The position numbers were made by a program, and so were the translations under genes. A DNA stretch of 64,000 nt, from positions 2,852,001 through 2,916,000 of the forward strand of contig WWBZ02000033.1 of assembly GCA_011503125.2 (NCBI GenBank), read 5' to 3'. Each line of letters starts with the position of its first letter. Position 1 is the first letter of the stretch. Shown piece by piece: positions 1 to 13,318 of the stretch. The notes under the pieces are model-generated. The model saw only the letters and a program-made list of their open reading frames with translations. It ran no database searches and was not told the origin of the DNA. The DNA comes from Botryosphaeria dothidea (taxonomy: Eukaryota > Ascomycota > Dothideomycetes > Botryosphaeriales > Botryosphaeriaceae).

Positions 1-49
1 CGACAACCACGACAACCCACCCCGCCGTCATCACCCAACAGCCGACAAC

Positions 50-1052
<1,003 letters not shown>

Positions 1053-2004
1053 TTTGGTGCGCATGGATTCGGGTGTGCGTTCGAGGTCTATGGGGCTGAT
1101 GACAACTACGAGAGGAACGGCATTTTTCGCCTGGTCCTCACTTCTTCGGCTTGTCACATTGAATTGACCATATGATCATTTCAAACGTGCACTCGCCAGT
1201 TCACCCAACTTTTAGGCAGCAAAAAAGGAATGTAAGGGTCACGAATGACTGATGCCCCGCCCTCTCGCGTGAAACTTGTCCGCTTGGTGTTTTCCGCCAT
1301 GGCAACCTCGAATTATCTGCCCGCCCAGCCTTTTTCTAGCTGAAGCGGTTCCTGGAATCGAGGGAGATTACCGCTGCACTTCATGCAGGCCAATCATTCG
1401 CATAATCCAAAAGGTCTGTATGCGGTGTAGCCATGGTGGGACCGTCTTGAGAAAACTCGTCGGATTGTCCATTCCGACTGGTGGTTTTGACTCCCTACAT
1501 ACCTTTGATATTTTGAGTTGCTCCGAATTGAAATGCAATGATCATATTATTTTCCGACTCATGAGAACGGTGATGTGGATTTGAGACGAAGACCAAAAGC
1601 TCTAGTGGCAACGACTTTTTGCCCAAGCTTGAATGCAGGGTCTTCTCGCGCGCCATGTCCGACGTCAGCCACGCCTTCCCGTCGAGCATGCGCCACGCAC
1701 TTGACAGACTGCGCGTGTTTCTTCTTCAACCTTTCGCAACTTTTGATACCCGGGCTAGACTCTACACATCGAGCTCAGCCTTGCCATCTCACCACTACGG
1801 CTCACGCGGTGCGCTACGCTTTAAATTCCACAACCTTCTATGCTCCCGTAGCTGCAGCGGACCAAACATCGCGGCGAATCTTCAATCGCCCAACTGGGCC
1901 CGAACAACCAAAGGACCCAGGGACCTGGAAAAGACAAGCTCCGCCATAAGTTTGGGAAACAGAAAGAAAGAAAAATATTCTCTTGAGCGAACGACGACGC
2001 GCAA
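1053..2004. other. Intergenic region between RPS14 and AAR2
   Basis: RPS14 3' UTR followed by the AAR2 promoter and leader. Open frames here either overlap AAR2 in the wrong frame or are short and without recognisable motifs. I see no RNA gene or repeat. Confidence 0.5.
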
Positions 2005-3369
2005 ATGGACGCCTCACCCTGCGTCCTCCTCCTCGTGCCCGCCGGCGCCCTCGGCGGCATCGATCTCCTCTCCTTCACCACCACCGACCGCTTCAAGGGC
2101 ATCAAGGAGCTGCCGCCCGGCTGGCACTTCGTCTTCACCAGCAGCACCAACTCGCTGTCCGTCCGCCACGGCGCCTGGTTCCGCGTGCGCGGCGACGCCG
2201 CATCGCCATCCTCCTCCTCGTCATCCGACAGCCCCAGCCCGCCCGAGCTCTTCGTCAAGAAGTGGGACGCCGAGCACGAGGAGCTGGTCCCCGAGACGGA
2301 CCAGGCCGAGGTCATGCGCTGGCGCGCCAACCTCGGCGCTATCTGGCGCGAAGGCTTGACGCCGTACCGGCAGAGCGCGAGCAAGAATGCTGACGATGAG
2401 GGCGACAAGGAGCTCGATTGGCGGCGACTGACGGACGCCATCGACGAGAGACTGCTGGACCGGATGCTCGGGGCAGGTGGGCCACCAGATCATTGGGGCT
2501 TGACGAGCGCGAGTTCGGCGGCGAGGGATATGGATGTGATTCCGGGCTTGAGCAAGGAGCAGAGCCAGTGGCAACCGGAGAAGGAGCTGGTGCTACTTCC
2601 ACTCGATCTGAAGAGGACGTGGGGCGCGGATGTGGTGGGGAGGCAGCGGACGGAGGCGGCGAAGGATCGCAGTTGGGCGTTGGGGGATTTGGTGGAGAGG
2701 ATTTGTGGTGGGAGGGAGGACGAGGTGCTGGGGGAGATGCAGGTGTGCTTCTTGATGGTGCTGACGCTGAACAACAATAGCTGCTTGGAGCAGTGGAGGA
2801 GGTTGCTGGAGCTGTTGCTGACCTGCAAGAGGGCGGCGGTGGAGAGGGTGGGGTTGTACGTCAGGTTTTTCCAGTTGCTGAAGTTGCAGCTGCAGCATTG
2901 CCAGGATGCAGACGGAATGCTGTTTGATCTGAGCGACGATGGCGCAACACTGTTGAAGAGTCTACTAAAGAGGTTCAGGAGAGGGTTGGAGGAACTGGAC
3001 GGCAAGGAAAAGTCTGACGTTGTGGATGAGCTGGATGAGCTGGAGGATTACCTCAAGGAAGAATTTGGATGGCAGTTGGATGACTCCTTCGTCAGGAGAG
3101 GTATGCTGGAGTTGGAGGATGGAGAGCAGGTCGAGATGGATGTGGGCACGCGGTTCGACGAGGACGACGAGACAGGAGAATTCGCGCCTACGATTGTGGA
3201 GCTCACTGAAGAGCAAGCAAGAAGCTTGGGCGGGGCTGATGCTATGGTTGGTGGTGATAGCCAGCAGGCGGCGAAGCTCGCAAAACCGGAGTCTGGCATT
3301 GCGGATGAGGAAGTGCAAGAGGAGTCGGAAGATGAACTGGATCTGGAGGACATGGATGCGAGATACTGA
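2005..3369 (+). CDS. AAR2: A1 cistron-splicing factor AAR2 (U5 snRNP assembly)
   Basis: Single-exon gene, 454 residues. In yeast Aar2 binds Prp8 in the cytoplasmic U5 snRNP precursor and holds the Brr2 site until the particle is imported into the nucleus. The N-terminal part has the family signature: a hydrophobic strand (CVLLLVPAGALGGIDLLSF), then FKGIKELPPGWHFVF, which matches the 'F.GIK.IPPG.HF' pattern of AAR2 proteins. The central and C-terminal part (about residues 185-370) is helical and leucine-rich, consistent with the AAR2 C-terminal domain. The last ~80 residues are acidic (EEVQEESEDELDLEDMD), possibly an extension. The ATG at 2005 is the first in frame and lies immediately before the conserved strand. 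It is convergent with VIP1; the stops are 547 bp apart. Confidence 0.85.
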   Translation: MDASPCVLLLVPAGALGGIDLLSFTTTDRFKGIKELPPGWHFVFTSSTNSLSVRHGAWFRVRGDAASPSSSSSSDSPSPPELFVKKWDAEHEELVPETDQAEVMRWRANLGAIWREGLTPYRQSASKNADDEGDKELDWRRLTDAIDERLLDRMLGAGGPPDHWGLTSASSAARDMDVIPGLSKEQSQWQPEKELVLLPLDLKRTWGADVVGRQRTEAAKDRSWALGDLVERICGGREDEVLGEMQVCFLMVLTLNNNSCLEQWRRLLELLLTCKRAAVERVGLYVRFFQLLKLQLQHCQDADGMLFDLSDDGATLLKSLLKRFRRGLEELDGKEKSDVVDELDELEDYLKEEFGWQLDDSFVRRGMLELEDGEQVEMDVGTRFDEDDETGEFAPTIVELTEEQARSLGGADAMVGGDSQQAAKLAKPESGIADEEVQEESEDELDLEDMDARY

Positions 3370-3916
3370 GACATCCAAATTCTCAGCGATAGGATCGACT
3401 CAGACATAATGCAGATATTAACAGAAGAATGAATCGAAATAATATCCTTAACTACACTCTTGTTGGTACTCATAGTTGTTGTCTTACCTGATGCTCAAAC
3501 TTACGGTCAATGAGAACACACAGCTTTTTACTCAATGAAAATATTTCCAGTGCGCTCATCTCGATAATCTCGTTTGTCATGCCAGATCCTCATAACAAGA
3601 TATTCTATTTTAAGACCGAAAGAACACGAGCTGGATGTTTGCGCAATCATTAGCAAAAAGTTCGTAGTCATATATGTAACATCTCTTGCGTTGTGTTGCC
3701 TTCTATCTCTCTGCTCCGACGCAGAACTACCCTGCCTTTTCATCTCTCTTCATGTATGCAAACAAACTAAACCGGAACGAAAGCGACATGACAATGAACA
3801 ACCCACAGCCCCAAGCCGCGCGGACAGGAAGAAAGAAAGTCCAAAAGTGCCCGGGAAAGCCAAACGAAAGCAATAATACATCACGAAACTACAATGAAGA
3901 CAGGCAGCCCACCCAT
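3370..3916. other. Convergent intergenic region AAR2/VIP1
   Basis: Contains the two 3' UTRs of the convergent genes. It is moderately AT-rich with T-rich tracts. No coding or structural RNA signal was seen. Confidence 0.5.
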
Positions 3917-6900
3917 CTATTCCTCCTGTGTCTGTTGCTCTGTGTGCTCCGGCAAGACCTCCAACTTCTCGTGGGTCTCCTCACTCGTCGTATCCTGCAT
4001 TTCCTTTTGCAATTCCCTCTCCTGCAGGAGCTTCACCTGCTGTAGGTCCGTATGCTCCAGCTCGGCCACCTGATCGGGTTTCATGCCGAAGGCCTGGGGC
4101 ACCTTCTCGCTGAGGTTGATAGCGATAAAGCTCTTGGGCAGCTTGACGGTATGGAACTTATCCCTGAGCGTCTCGATGACCTGCATCCAGTCATGGTGGC
4201 TGGTGAGGCTGCGGCGCTGGGCGATGCCGATGCAGTGCTTCGAGTCGAGCTGGACGTCCAGCGGGTCGAAGGTGTGGCAGCCGGGGGAGAGTGAGATACG
4301 GATGCTGTAGTTGAAGCTACTCGGCTCGTCCTCGCTTGTTGAGTTCTGTGACTCGAACAGCTCGAAGCAGATTTGCGAGAGGTAGTCAAGCTCCGGGATG
4401 GCGTTGCGCTTGATCTTGGTCTGTATGCCACCCTCGAGGATGCAATTGAGCAGCGTGTAGATGTGCGATTCCTTGGTGAAGTAGAAGAAAGACTTGGGGT
4501 CTTCGGACGCCTGAACCTCTTCGAGGTCCTTGACGATCTCCTTCAACAGCGGCAGGGAGGTAAGCAGGCCGATTTCGAGCTTCTCGGCATCTGTGATGCC
4601 GTATTCTTGTGGGCCAATGTAATCGAAGAGCACCTTGCAGAGCTTGTAGAGTTCTCGCAGACGCTCAAGGCGTGCGTCAGTCTTGACCTTGGAGGGCAAG
4701 GAGCCGTTGCCGACACCTTCGAAGAGGTTAAAATAAGATTCAGGTGCTGGTGACTGTTCTTTGGACCTGTTGCTAAATGCTGACGCGGCCTCGGAACGGC
4801 GTCTGAAGCCAATGCGCGATGAGATACTCCCCTTGTCGTGCTGCTCCTTGGGTGGTTCGTGCATGGGCTCCGAAGGGCTAGGGGGCTGTGTGGACTTGGC
4901 GCTGGTCGTGTTGCTATCCTTAATTGCGGTGTCGTCCAAAGCTTCTTCTTCCAGTAGGCTGGTATCAGGCGTAAAGATCCACTCAAGAAACTGTCTGTTG
5001 TGGAGGGCATCAAACTTCATGGTATCATAAAGCTCTGAGATCTTGCTTGGATCCACCTTCTCCTCATCGCAAAATTCCTTGAACAACTTCTCCCATCGTT
5101 CTCGGAAAAGCTCAGGATCTTCGCCACTACACCACCGAGCCTGAATAGTAGTCACATTAGCTGATGTGTTGGTAACAGTAGACCCATTGCCTCCATTGGT
5201 AATGTCGGCTGCAGTCCCTTTCGCAACAGCCGCCAAAGACGACGCCGCTTGACTCCGGAGCTTGGTAAAGTTGTGGCGCATGACCTTGCGGTGGAACTTC
5301 ATCAAGTCAACGACACGACGGACCACAATGAATGGTTCAGGCATATTGTCTGGCCATGCGAATTGCGGAGGAGCCTTGTTGCCCTGTCGAAGAAGAATCT
5401 TCAGCTTCTTCTTGACCTTATCCATCTCGTCCTTGGCAGCGTTGGAGTCATCAAGAAGATCTTTGCGGACCACGATGAAGTCCGGAGGTAGCTCTTGTTG
5501 ATTAAGGAATGTTGTGGCAAATATCTGAGCACTGGTTGTTGAGCGACGCTCAGAGCTGCTATAGACGCGAACATCGTCCAGAGCATCGCGGTTCATAAGC
5601 AGCATGTCATTCCTGAGATTCTCACCAAGATCGTGGGCCTGGTAACGAGCCGAGTGGGTTGGCTCGCCGCCCCACTTGATGATCAGTTGAAGCTTATCAA
5701 GAATCAGGTTGTTCTCGGCCGCAGAAATCCGGGAAAGAGTCATGCCGGAGAGAGAATCGCTTCGCTTTTCTCGCCATTCCTTGAGCTTCTCGGGATCCTC
5801 AGGAGGCTTCTCATCGCCGCTCAGAGTTTCATGCGCCTTCTCATTCTCGCTTTCTGATGGCATCTCAGCAAGCAGCTCGGGAGGCATCTCTTCCTTCTTA
5901 CGCTTTCTGAACATGGGTTTGATCTGTACTTTCGTTCCAGCCCACCCGATGCGTTTGTTCAAAGCATTCCTCAGGCTGTATAGTTTGTCTTTGTCTTCTT
6001 CACCTTCGGCAAAAGCTTTGGTGACAGCATCTTGGACACTCTGTAGGGCCGCTTCGCCGGTCAACAACACTTCTTCCTGATGTCCCTTGAGCAGGTCGAT
6101 GAAAGGTTTCGTATGGAAGCTGTATTTGATCTTCTGCTTCGGCGTCCTATCAGCGTGACGAATCACGGAAACCATACCCTTCAACTTCCACTGAGCCTTT
6201 GATGCCGGCTTTGGCAAGGGCGTTGTTTGCTCCTCCATCTCAGTCTTAGGATGCGACGTCGGCGCGCTCGCAACAGCGGGCGGCGGAAGCATCTCATCGG
6301 CTGGAGGGGCAGGCGGTGCGACAGTGGCCTTTCCAAGAGTAGGTGGTGATGTGATCGGAGTGGTTGTAGACGAGAGATCAGGTGAGCCCGAACCATGACT
6401 ATGATGACCATGATGCACATGATGCGCAATTCGAGACATGCTCGGGGACTTTAGTATGGACTTCAGCTGGGCTCTGTGTCCGGAGAGCGTGTTTTTGCGT
6501 TGGTTTGTGGACTTCTCGGGAGCGGACACATCCTCGGACTCGCCAGAGCTCTGTTGTGGTGGCTGTGAACCACCGCGGCGCTGCTTCTCTTGGATGAACA
6601 TTTGCCTGAGGATGCTGGCACACTTATCGTAGTAATCATTGTTGTCCTTCACAAAGCTCCAGCCATTCACATCAATCACATAACTCTTTTCTCCGGTGCG
6701 AAGAAGGTCAAAGCCGCAGACCTGTTGACCGAAACCCTGGGCAATCCTGGCAGCCATCGCTAGCTCTTCCTTGGTGAGGCTTGTGACATAGCGGATTTCC
6801 TTCCCATTGGGGTTCCGTTTCACGACGCCATCAACGACGGGCGATTTTCTGGTTTCCGCATGGCAAAAATCCGGGCCAACAGTATAGGCCTTGACGTCCT

Positions 6901-8457
6901 CGGCATTCTCTACGCGGAGAAACTGCTCGTAGATATAGCTGCTGTTCGGATCCGTGATTGCGCGAGGAACTTCGAGAGTATCATCAGCCTCGGAACTCTT
7001 GTTATTGATTTTCCTGAAAAGCCGTCGGCCGCCTCCACCAGCAGTCTTTGGGAAGTAGATGTGGATGTTGTGATCTTCACCACTGGTCGGCTTCTCGACG
7101 AAGGGTTTCCGGAGCTCAACACCATCCACGCAGATAACATCATTATCCTCCCGCATTTCCACGCTCCCCGGGGGTTTGGCGCCACCTCCAGTACCCTCCT
7201 CGGGACCTTCCAGCCTAACTCCGGTCTTTTCATACATGATGTGAGCCAACTCAGCTGAAGGGAGAGTGGGGCCGCCATCGCGGTTGATCTCAACTCTTTT
7301 AGGCGTCGGCACATTTAGCTTGTCTAGAATCTTCAGGCATAGACGTCGGTCCCAAAGGACTGTTTGCATGGGGAGGTCGTTGACACAGAACGGTTTCCTT
7401 AGTTTTGCGTAGGCCACAGCCTTGTCCAAGGGAAATCCATCTGAAAAGAAGGATATCAGAAAGTCGCAAATGGGCCAATTCTCCACTTCTTCGTCCAAGA
7501 TGACCTTGTCGCCGAAAATAATGACTTCAAAGTCCTGGTTTGCAATGAGCCTGTTGAGGATATTCCGGCTGGGTTTGCTCCGTGCTTTCGTATCCATGGC
7601 ACAAACTCCAATGATGCCAATAGGCGGCTTCTTCGGCTCAGATTCTCTACCATCTTTGCTTGCGGCCATGCTGCGCTCACTAGCGGGGCTTCCGCTACCG
7701 GCGACACTAGAGCCGTGATGACTTGTCCTTCGGTTAGGATGGGTAGTCCGACTGCGAGAGCGACGATGATTGAGCAGCGGGGTGGAGTGAGGCGATGTAT
7801 GGACCGGATGGTTATTTATGGGTTGGGGCGCGGAAGTACTGTGGTCGGCGTTCTGCTCGCGTGGGGAGAGCAGCTGGGAGGGCGAGGGACCATTGTTGTG
7901 ACTAGAGGTCGTGACGGAGAAGGACGAAGTTTGGGTAGTTGCTCCATAGGAAGGTCCGTCAGACTTTGCTTCGGGTGACATTAGCTCCTGCAGCGCTTAT
8001 AGCATTCAGCACTCAACATACCATCCGGCTCACTGCCCGCAACAGAGCTGGGACCCCCGGAGCCGCGAGCGCTGTTGTATATTTGGGATCCGAGCGAGTA
8101 CAGTGAGGAGAAGGACATTCTGTTGGACTCCTTGTCGACTGACGGCGACATGGGGTTGGTCGGTGTGGGATCATCTTCGATTGCGGAGTTGTTCTGAGGC
8201 TCAGGGTGGTCAAGGGAGGCAGGCACCAGGGTGTCGGAAGCCTTGGAGGGTCTGCGGTCAGGCTGCTGGCGAGCAATGGGCTTGGGGTTCGGCGGGGGCA
8301 TAGATATGCTGGCGCGGTCTACATCGCCCAGGCTGGTTCCAGGGTCGGCAGAGCGACCCTTGCGGCTGGCGGTGGGCGACGAGGCACCGGAGAGCGAATG
8401 GGATCCATGGCGTGACCTGGTGCTCTCAGCACTAGTTGTGCGTGTGAGAGGATCCAT
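3917..8457 (-). CDS. VIP1: Inositol hexakisphosphate and diphosphoinositol-pentakisphosphate kinase (VIP1/Asp1)
   Basis: Bifunctional enzyme making and hydrolysing the 1-position pyrophosphate of inositol pyrophosphates (IP6 to 1-IP7, 5-IP7 to IP8), acting in phosphate sensing and cytoskeleton control. Exons (minus strand) 8457-8022 and 7968-3917 give about 1495 residues. The 53-nt intron has a GTATGT donor, GCTAATG branch site and AAG acceptor, and is the one that keeps the frame. Domains: a low-complexity Ser/Pro/His-rich N-terminus (~1-255); an ATP-grasp kinase domain opening with KPPIGIIGVCAMDTKARSKP (~260) and including VNDLPMQTVLWDRR; then from ~745 a histidine acid phosphatase domain with VSVIRHADRTPKQK, the family's RHxDRTPK motif, and SSERRSTTSAQIF. 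The frame stays open upstream to 8568 but has no ATG before 8457, so 8457 is the start. The N-terminal extension makes it longer than many homologues. Confidence 0.92.
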
Positions 8458-9321
8458 ATGGGGTGGCTGGACCGACGTGACGCGCAGAACGTGGCGGTTC
8501 GAGGATTTGCTTTTTGGATGGAGGGTGAACGCGCTGCAAGTGCTGCATGCATGCCTTAGGCTCGGCAAGAAATGACGTTAGTGGCCGCGGAAGTCCCACG
8601 TTAGTTATTCGTTGCCGCGCCCGCTGCCATTTCTAGCGCGGGGCCACGCGGGCAACCCCCTCCCACGCCCGCGCTGTCGGGCCACGACGGGCAGCTCTGC
8701 TCTCCCACCCGGGCGGCATGCGAAAACGACTGGCTCTCGCGTCTCCGAACGCTCCCTCTTTGCGCCCTCCACGCCCGAAGTCACCAGCTCCTTCACGATC
8801 ATCTGGGGCGTCCCGCCAGCTTGGAACCTCCAACATGACTTCATCAAGTTCGTGTTTTCAGTAGACGAGTCGTGCTTGTCGCACCCTTTACGCACGACGG
8901 TCACCAGTCGGACAGACTCTTGGGACTGTCTCGAAGTTCTTCATGCGTGGGATGATGATATTGGGGCAGACTCACGGCTCGTCATGCATGTCGAGGACGT
9001 GCAGCCTCGGAGGTGCGGAGGCAGCTTGGCATGCTAGCAGTCGTGTCTCGCTGGGCACGAGCACGAGCACAATTTCCAAGTTGGACCAAAAGGGAAAATG
9101 CGTTATTGTGTCTTGTTGCGCCAAGCTGATGCTGCGCGACTAGCTGCGGGTGGAGTGGACGATTGGCGTGCGGCCACGATATTCGCTGCACCCCGGCTTA
9201 GCCGCCGATGTGCAAGGGTGCTGCAGATCCCGCGAGCTAATCCAGAATTTTTCGAACCGCAGCCTCACTCGCCGCGACGTAGATCCAGCGACGCGCTCTT
9301 CGCCTGCGCAGCTCGACCAAC
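8458..9321. promoter_or_regulatory. Divergent promoter region VIP1/UTP21
   Basis: The 864 bp between the two divergent start codons must hold both promoters. It is GC-rich in the VIP1-proximal half. No convincing TATA box or RNA gene was found; individual factor sites cannot be assigned by eye. Confidence 0.5.
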
Positions 9322-12300
9322 ATGCTTGCCACCGTAACTTCCACCCACGTCGCCGACGGCCGCGTCGTGAAACGTAAGAAGCTCAATGCGAGCAAACCTC
9401 TGCCTGAGGGCAAACTGCGCCCGACCAAATCTAGGCTATTTGCGCCGTTCCGAGTATGTGCCGCTACACATCCATGGAGAGAAAAAGCTGACCCTCGTAG
9501 ACTGTAGGTCTGATTTCGCCTACTGAAGTACCATTTACGACCGTTCCCCTTGGAAAGACGACTTTCCAAATTACCACATCCGTCGGAAGGAGTCTGCAAA
9601 CCTACGATCTGCGCCGCGGCTTGAACCTCATCTTCATTACCAGACCACAGACTCCTGAGACCATAACTGCAACCACCGCATGGAAAGATAAGATTCTGGC
9701 GGCATGGGGTGGTGAAGATAAGCAATCCCCGCGTAGTGTGTGGTTGTTCAAACGTGGCAAGAAGGTCGCCGAGCTTGAGACTCCGAAAGGATGGGACGAA
9801 AACATCAAGCAGCTCGTGGTCTTTGGGGCGTGGATTATAGGATGTGGCTCTACAAGGATCGATGTTTGGAAGTCTGAGACTTTGGAGCACTACACCACCC
9901 TCATTGCACCACGCATTGGCAGTGCCGGCAGCTTGCTTACGGGCGGAGTATGCAATATGCCCACATACCTGAACAAGATTCTTGCCGGAAGAGAAGATGG
10001 GAGCGTTGAGATTTGGAACGTCAATACTGGTAGATTGCTTTACACCATTCTGCCAGCTGCTGCTGAGTACGGCCATGTCACTGCTTTGCAACCCACTCCT
10101 GTCTTGTCACTTGTTGCTATAGCATACAGCAGTGGCCCTATCGTCATCCATGACATCCGCGCAGACAAGGAGATCCTCACTGTAAATACCGGATCATCAA
10201 AGAGAGCCCCGGTAACCTCGATATCTTTCCGTACAGATGGGCAAGGTGCAGGGGAGGATGGCCGGAAAGATGGAGTGATGGCTACATCTTCCAAGGATAC
10301 TGGAGATGTCATCTTCTGGGATCTTAACGGAGGCGGCAGGAAGATGGGCGTGCTGCGTGGTGCACATGCCCCGCCATCTACAGCAGGCGGTGGAGTGGCC
10401 GGCGGCATCAGCAAGATCGAATTCTTGGTCGGTCAAGCTGTTGTGATCACCAGCGGCCTTGATAACTCCTTAAAGACATGGATCTTCGACCAGACCCCCT
10501 TCTCGCCCGTACCTCGGATTCTTCACTCTCGCAGTGGACATGCGGCACCCGTATCGACCTTACAATTTCTTCCATCAGATGCGGATGGTGCCGAGGCTGG
10601 AGGCAAATGGTTACTAAGTGCAAGCAGAGACCGAACTCTATGGGGTTGGAGTCTACGAAGAGATGGTCAGAGCACAGAGCTGAGCCAGGGCAACATCCGC
10701 AAGAAGGCAAAGAAGATGGGCATTCTCAGCGAAGGCTCGGCGTCGCTTGACAGCAGCTTATCGATTGAGGATTTCAGGGCACCTAAGATCACTTGCATGG
10801 CGTGCTCTCTCAATCGCGATGGCGGTATGGGTGCAGTACCGGGTGTCAGTGCCATCTGGAACAACCCAACCAAGGGAAAGAGCTCCACCGGAGGTGCCGA
10901 CGCGACCGGCCTTACTGGTTGGGAAAGCATGGTCACTGCGCATGAAGACAGTAAGACCGCGAGGACATGGTTTTGGGGTAAGAAGAAGGCCGGCCGGTGG
11001 GCGTTTGATACAGGCGATGGGACACCAGTAACAAGCGTTGCCATCTCGCCTTGTGGTACCTTTGCCCTCGTTGGCTCCGAAGCTGGTGGCCTTGACATGT
11101 TCAATTTGCAGTCTGGCATCCATCGTCAACGGTTTCCCGCAAGACTCACCCCGCAACAAGCGAAACGCCTAAAGCTCCAGCAGCTTGAGGAAGAGGAATC
11201 CATGGATGTGGAAGGCAAGCCCAAAAAGTTCGCCAGGGGACAAGGGAAACATACTAAGGCCATCACGGGCATCGCCGTTAACAACCTGAATCGGACTGTC
11301 ATCAGCTGCGGTGAGGACGGTAAAGTCAAGGTGAGCATCCAGTCTCCTTTTTTCCCTCTTGACGTATAATTTCTAACCATCACAGTTCTGGGACTTCTCT
11401 AATGGTCAATTGCTTCACGAGATTGACTGGTATCCCATGGTCACCATCGAGACTTTGAGGTACCATAGCTCAAGCGACTTGATAGCCTTCACTTGTTCCG
11501 ACTCGTCCATTCGCGTGGTAGACATCGAAACCAGGAAGCTGGTCAGAGAGCTCTTTGGTTGCCAGGGCCAGATCACTGACTTCACGTTCTCAAACGATGG
11601 CCGGTGGATCATTGCTGCGTCTGGCGATTCCGTAATCCGAGTTTGGGACCTGCCCACTGGACACATGATTGATGCAATGAAGTTGCGTAGTCTGTGCACA
11701 TCGCTCGCCATGTCTGCAACGGGGGAGTATCTTGCCATAGCCCAGGACGACAACGTGGGCGTCAATATCTGGACGAACAAGACGCTGTTCACCCACGTCC
11801 CCACCCGGCATATTTCTGACGATGAAATCGCAGAGGTTGATGCGCCAACAGCATCCGGTGAGGGCGGCGAGAATGTTGTCTCGGCCGCGTATGCTGAAGA
11901 TGAACCAGAACAGGAGGAAGAGGATGCCGGTATCCCGACGGTGGACCAGCTGAGCGAGTCGATAACCACCCTCAGTCTGGTTCCTAAATCAAGGTGGCAA
12001 AATCTTTTGCATCTCGATCTGATCCGTGAACGCAATAAACCCAAGGAAGCGCCGAAGGCTCCGGAGAAGGCTCCTTTCTTCCTTCCCAGTCTCAACGGCA
12101 CAGCGAACCCTGCAGCAAATGGAGCTATTGCCGGAGCTGATCAACAGAATGATACCGCGAAAGCAGGGTCAATGTCTCGAATCTCAAAGTCCGGAGTTCA
12201 CCAATCAGAGTTCAGTCGACACCTCGCCAACGCCTCTGAGATTAGCGAGTATGATGCTCTTGTATCGTACCTTTCATCGCTTCCTCCAAGCGCAGCTGAT

Positions 12301-12576
12301 CTGGCGATCCGTTCTTTGGAGACTCCGCCGTCGCATGAATTCATCACGTTCATTCAAGCACTCACGGCGCGTTTGCGGCAGAAGCGCGACTATGAGCTCA
12401 TCCAGGCGTGGATGGCAGTGTTCCTGCGGCTGCACGGCGAAGATATCACCAGCGATGAGGAAGTGGTGCTGGCGCTGAAAGAATGGCGCGAGGAGGCGGG
12501 CAAGGAGAGACAGAGGCTTGGCAGTTTGGGCGGATACTGTGTCGGTGTCGTGGGATTTTTGAGGAGCGCACGGTAA
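9322..12576 (+). CDS. UTP21: U3 snoRNP protein Utp21 (WDR36 family)
   Basis: WD-repeat subunit of the UtpB module of the SSU processome, needed for early 18S rRNA processing in the nucleolus. Exons 9322-9453, 9501-11330 and 11386-12576 give 1050 residues, close to other fungal homologues. Introns are 47 nt (GTATGT, branch GCTGAC) and 55 nt (GTGAGC, branch TCTAAC), both phase 0. Family-typical stretches include LISPTEVPFTTVPLGKTTFQ and TSVGRSLQTYDLRRGLNLIF. Many WD repeats follow, for example GREDGSVEIWNVNTGRLLY, TSGLDNSLKTWIF and SGDSVIRVWDLPTGHMID. The C-terminal ~250 residues form the Utp21-specific domain (DIAIRSLETPP-like LAIRSLE, FIQALTARLRQKRDYELIQAWM). The short first exon is supported by the conserved segment directly following the splice junction. 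Confidence 0.93.
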
Positions 12577-13318
12577 ACGGGCAAGTTCGGGCATCAGAGC
12601 CAGGGTTTAGGGGCAGGGTAGGGAATATGATTTGCGCCATGGGACGCCACACCCGAGAGTCGTTCGTACACTCAATATCGGTCGCTCGATGATGGCGTGA
12701 ATGCGTGTTTCTCCCGTATTGGGGGAGGTTTTCCTATTGTGCTGCGAGCGGCCGGAATAGGCTGCACAGCCGTTCTCTTTGTTGCCTATTGATTTTGCGG
12801 CTTGGCGAGTGCATAATCACCGACTTGCAAACGCACTTTGTGAGCGTAGCTATTCTGCTTCGGCTGAGACTTAGTATCATGTTCTAGGCTCCAGCGCAAG
12901 CTGCGGCTCTTTGCTGAGATGCCTGGCCAGTGTTGCGGCGAGCGGGCCTGTGCGCGGAATGCCGTGCGAGGCGAGCGAAGACCGCGCCCCCCGGTCGCCG
13001 CATCACATCACCTCTTCAAAAACAAAGCCGCGCTAGCTCTCAACCCAGCCCGCGACTTTTTCTGCACGCTTCTGCATCTCCATTGAATTGCGCGCTGCTT
13101 CCATCGACAGCACACCGCCCAAGCTCCGCCTCCATCAGCTCGTCCGCGAGTCTCTGTCGACGCGTCGCGTAAAAGCTTGCGCTTGCCTGCTGCAACCTCC
13201 CGACATCCTCAGCTGCTGCATCGCGCTACCATCGACCCGAGCTTTCTCGAGCGAGCGGCCATCGCGCAGCTTCACTTTCCTCTCGCAACAACACAATCTC
13301 CTCTCGATTAACGTCGCG
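12577..13318. other. Intergenic region UTP21/RCC1
   Basis: UTP21 3' UTR and RCC1 promoter and leader. The last ~250 bp before the RCC1 ATG are pyrimidine-rich and stay open in frame upstream of the ATG (from 13088), but this is probably leader. No other feature seen. Confidence 0.5.

Noticed and set aside
1619..2359. 246-codon frame overlapping the AAR2 start
   Set aside because: It is the wrong frame of AAR2 (Ser/Pro/Arg-rich shadow); AAR2 itself has family motifs.
8458..8568. Upstream extension of VIP1 to 8568
   Set aside because: The only possible start there is TTG; the first ATG in frame is at 8457.
13088..13318. Upstream extension of the RCC1 frame
   Set aside because: The frame is open but the family-like basic tail begins at 13319; upstream translation looks like leader sequence.
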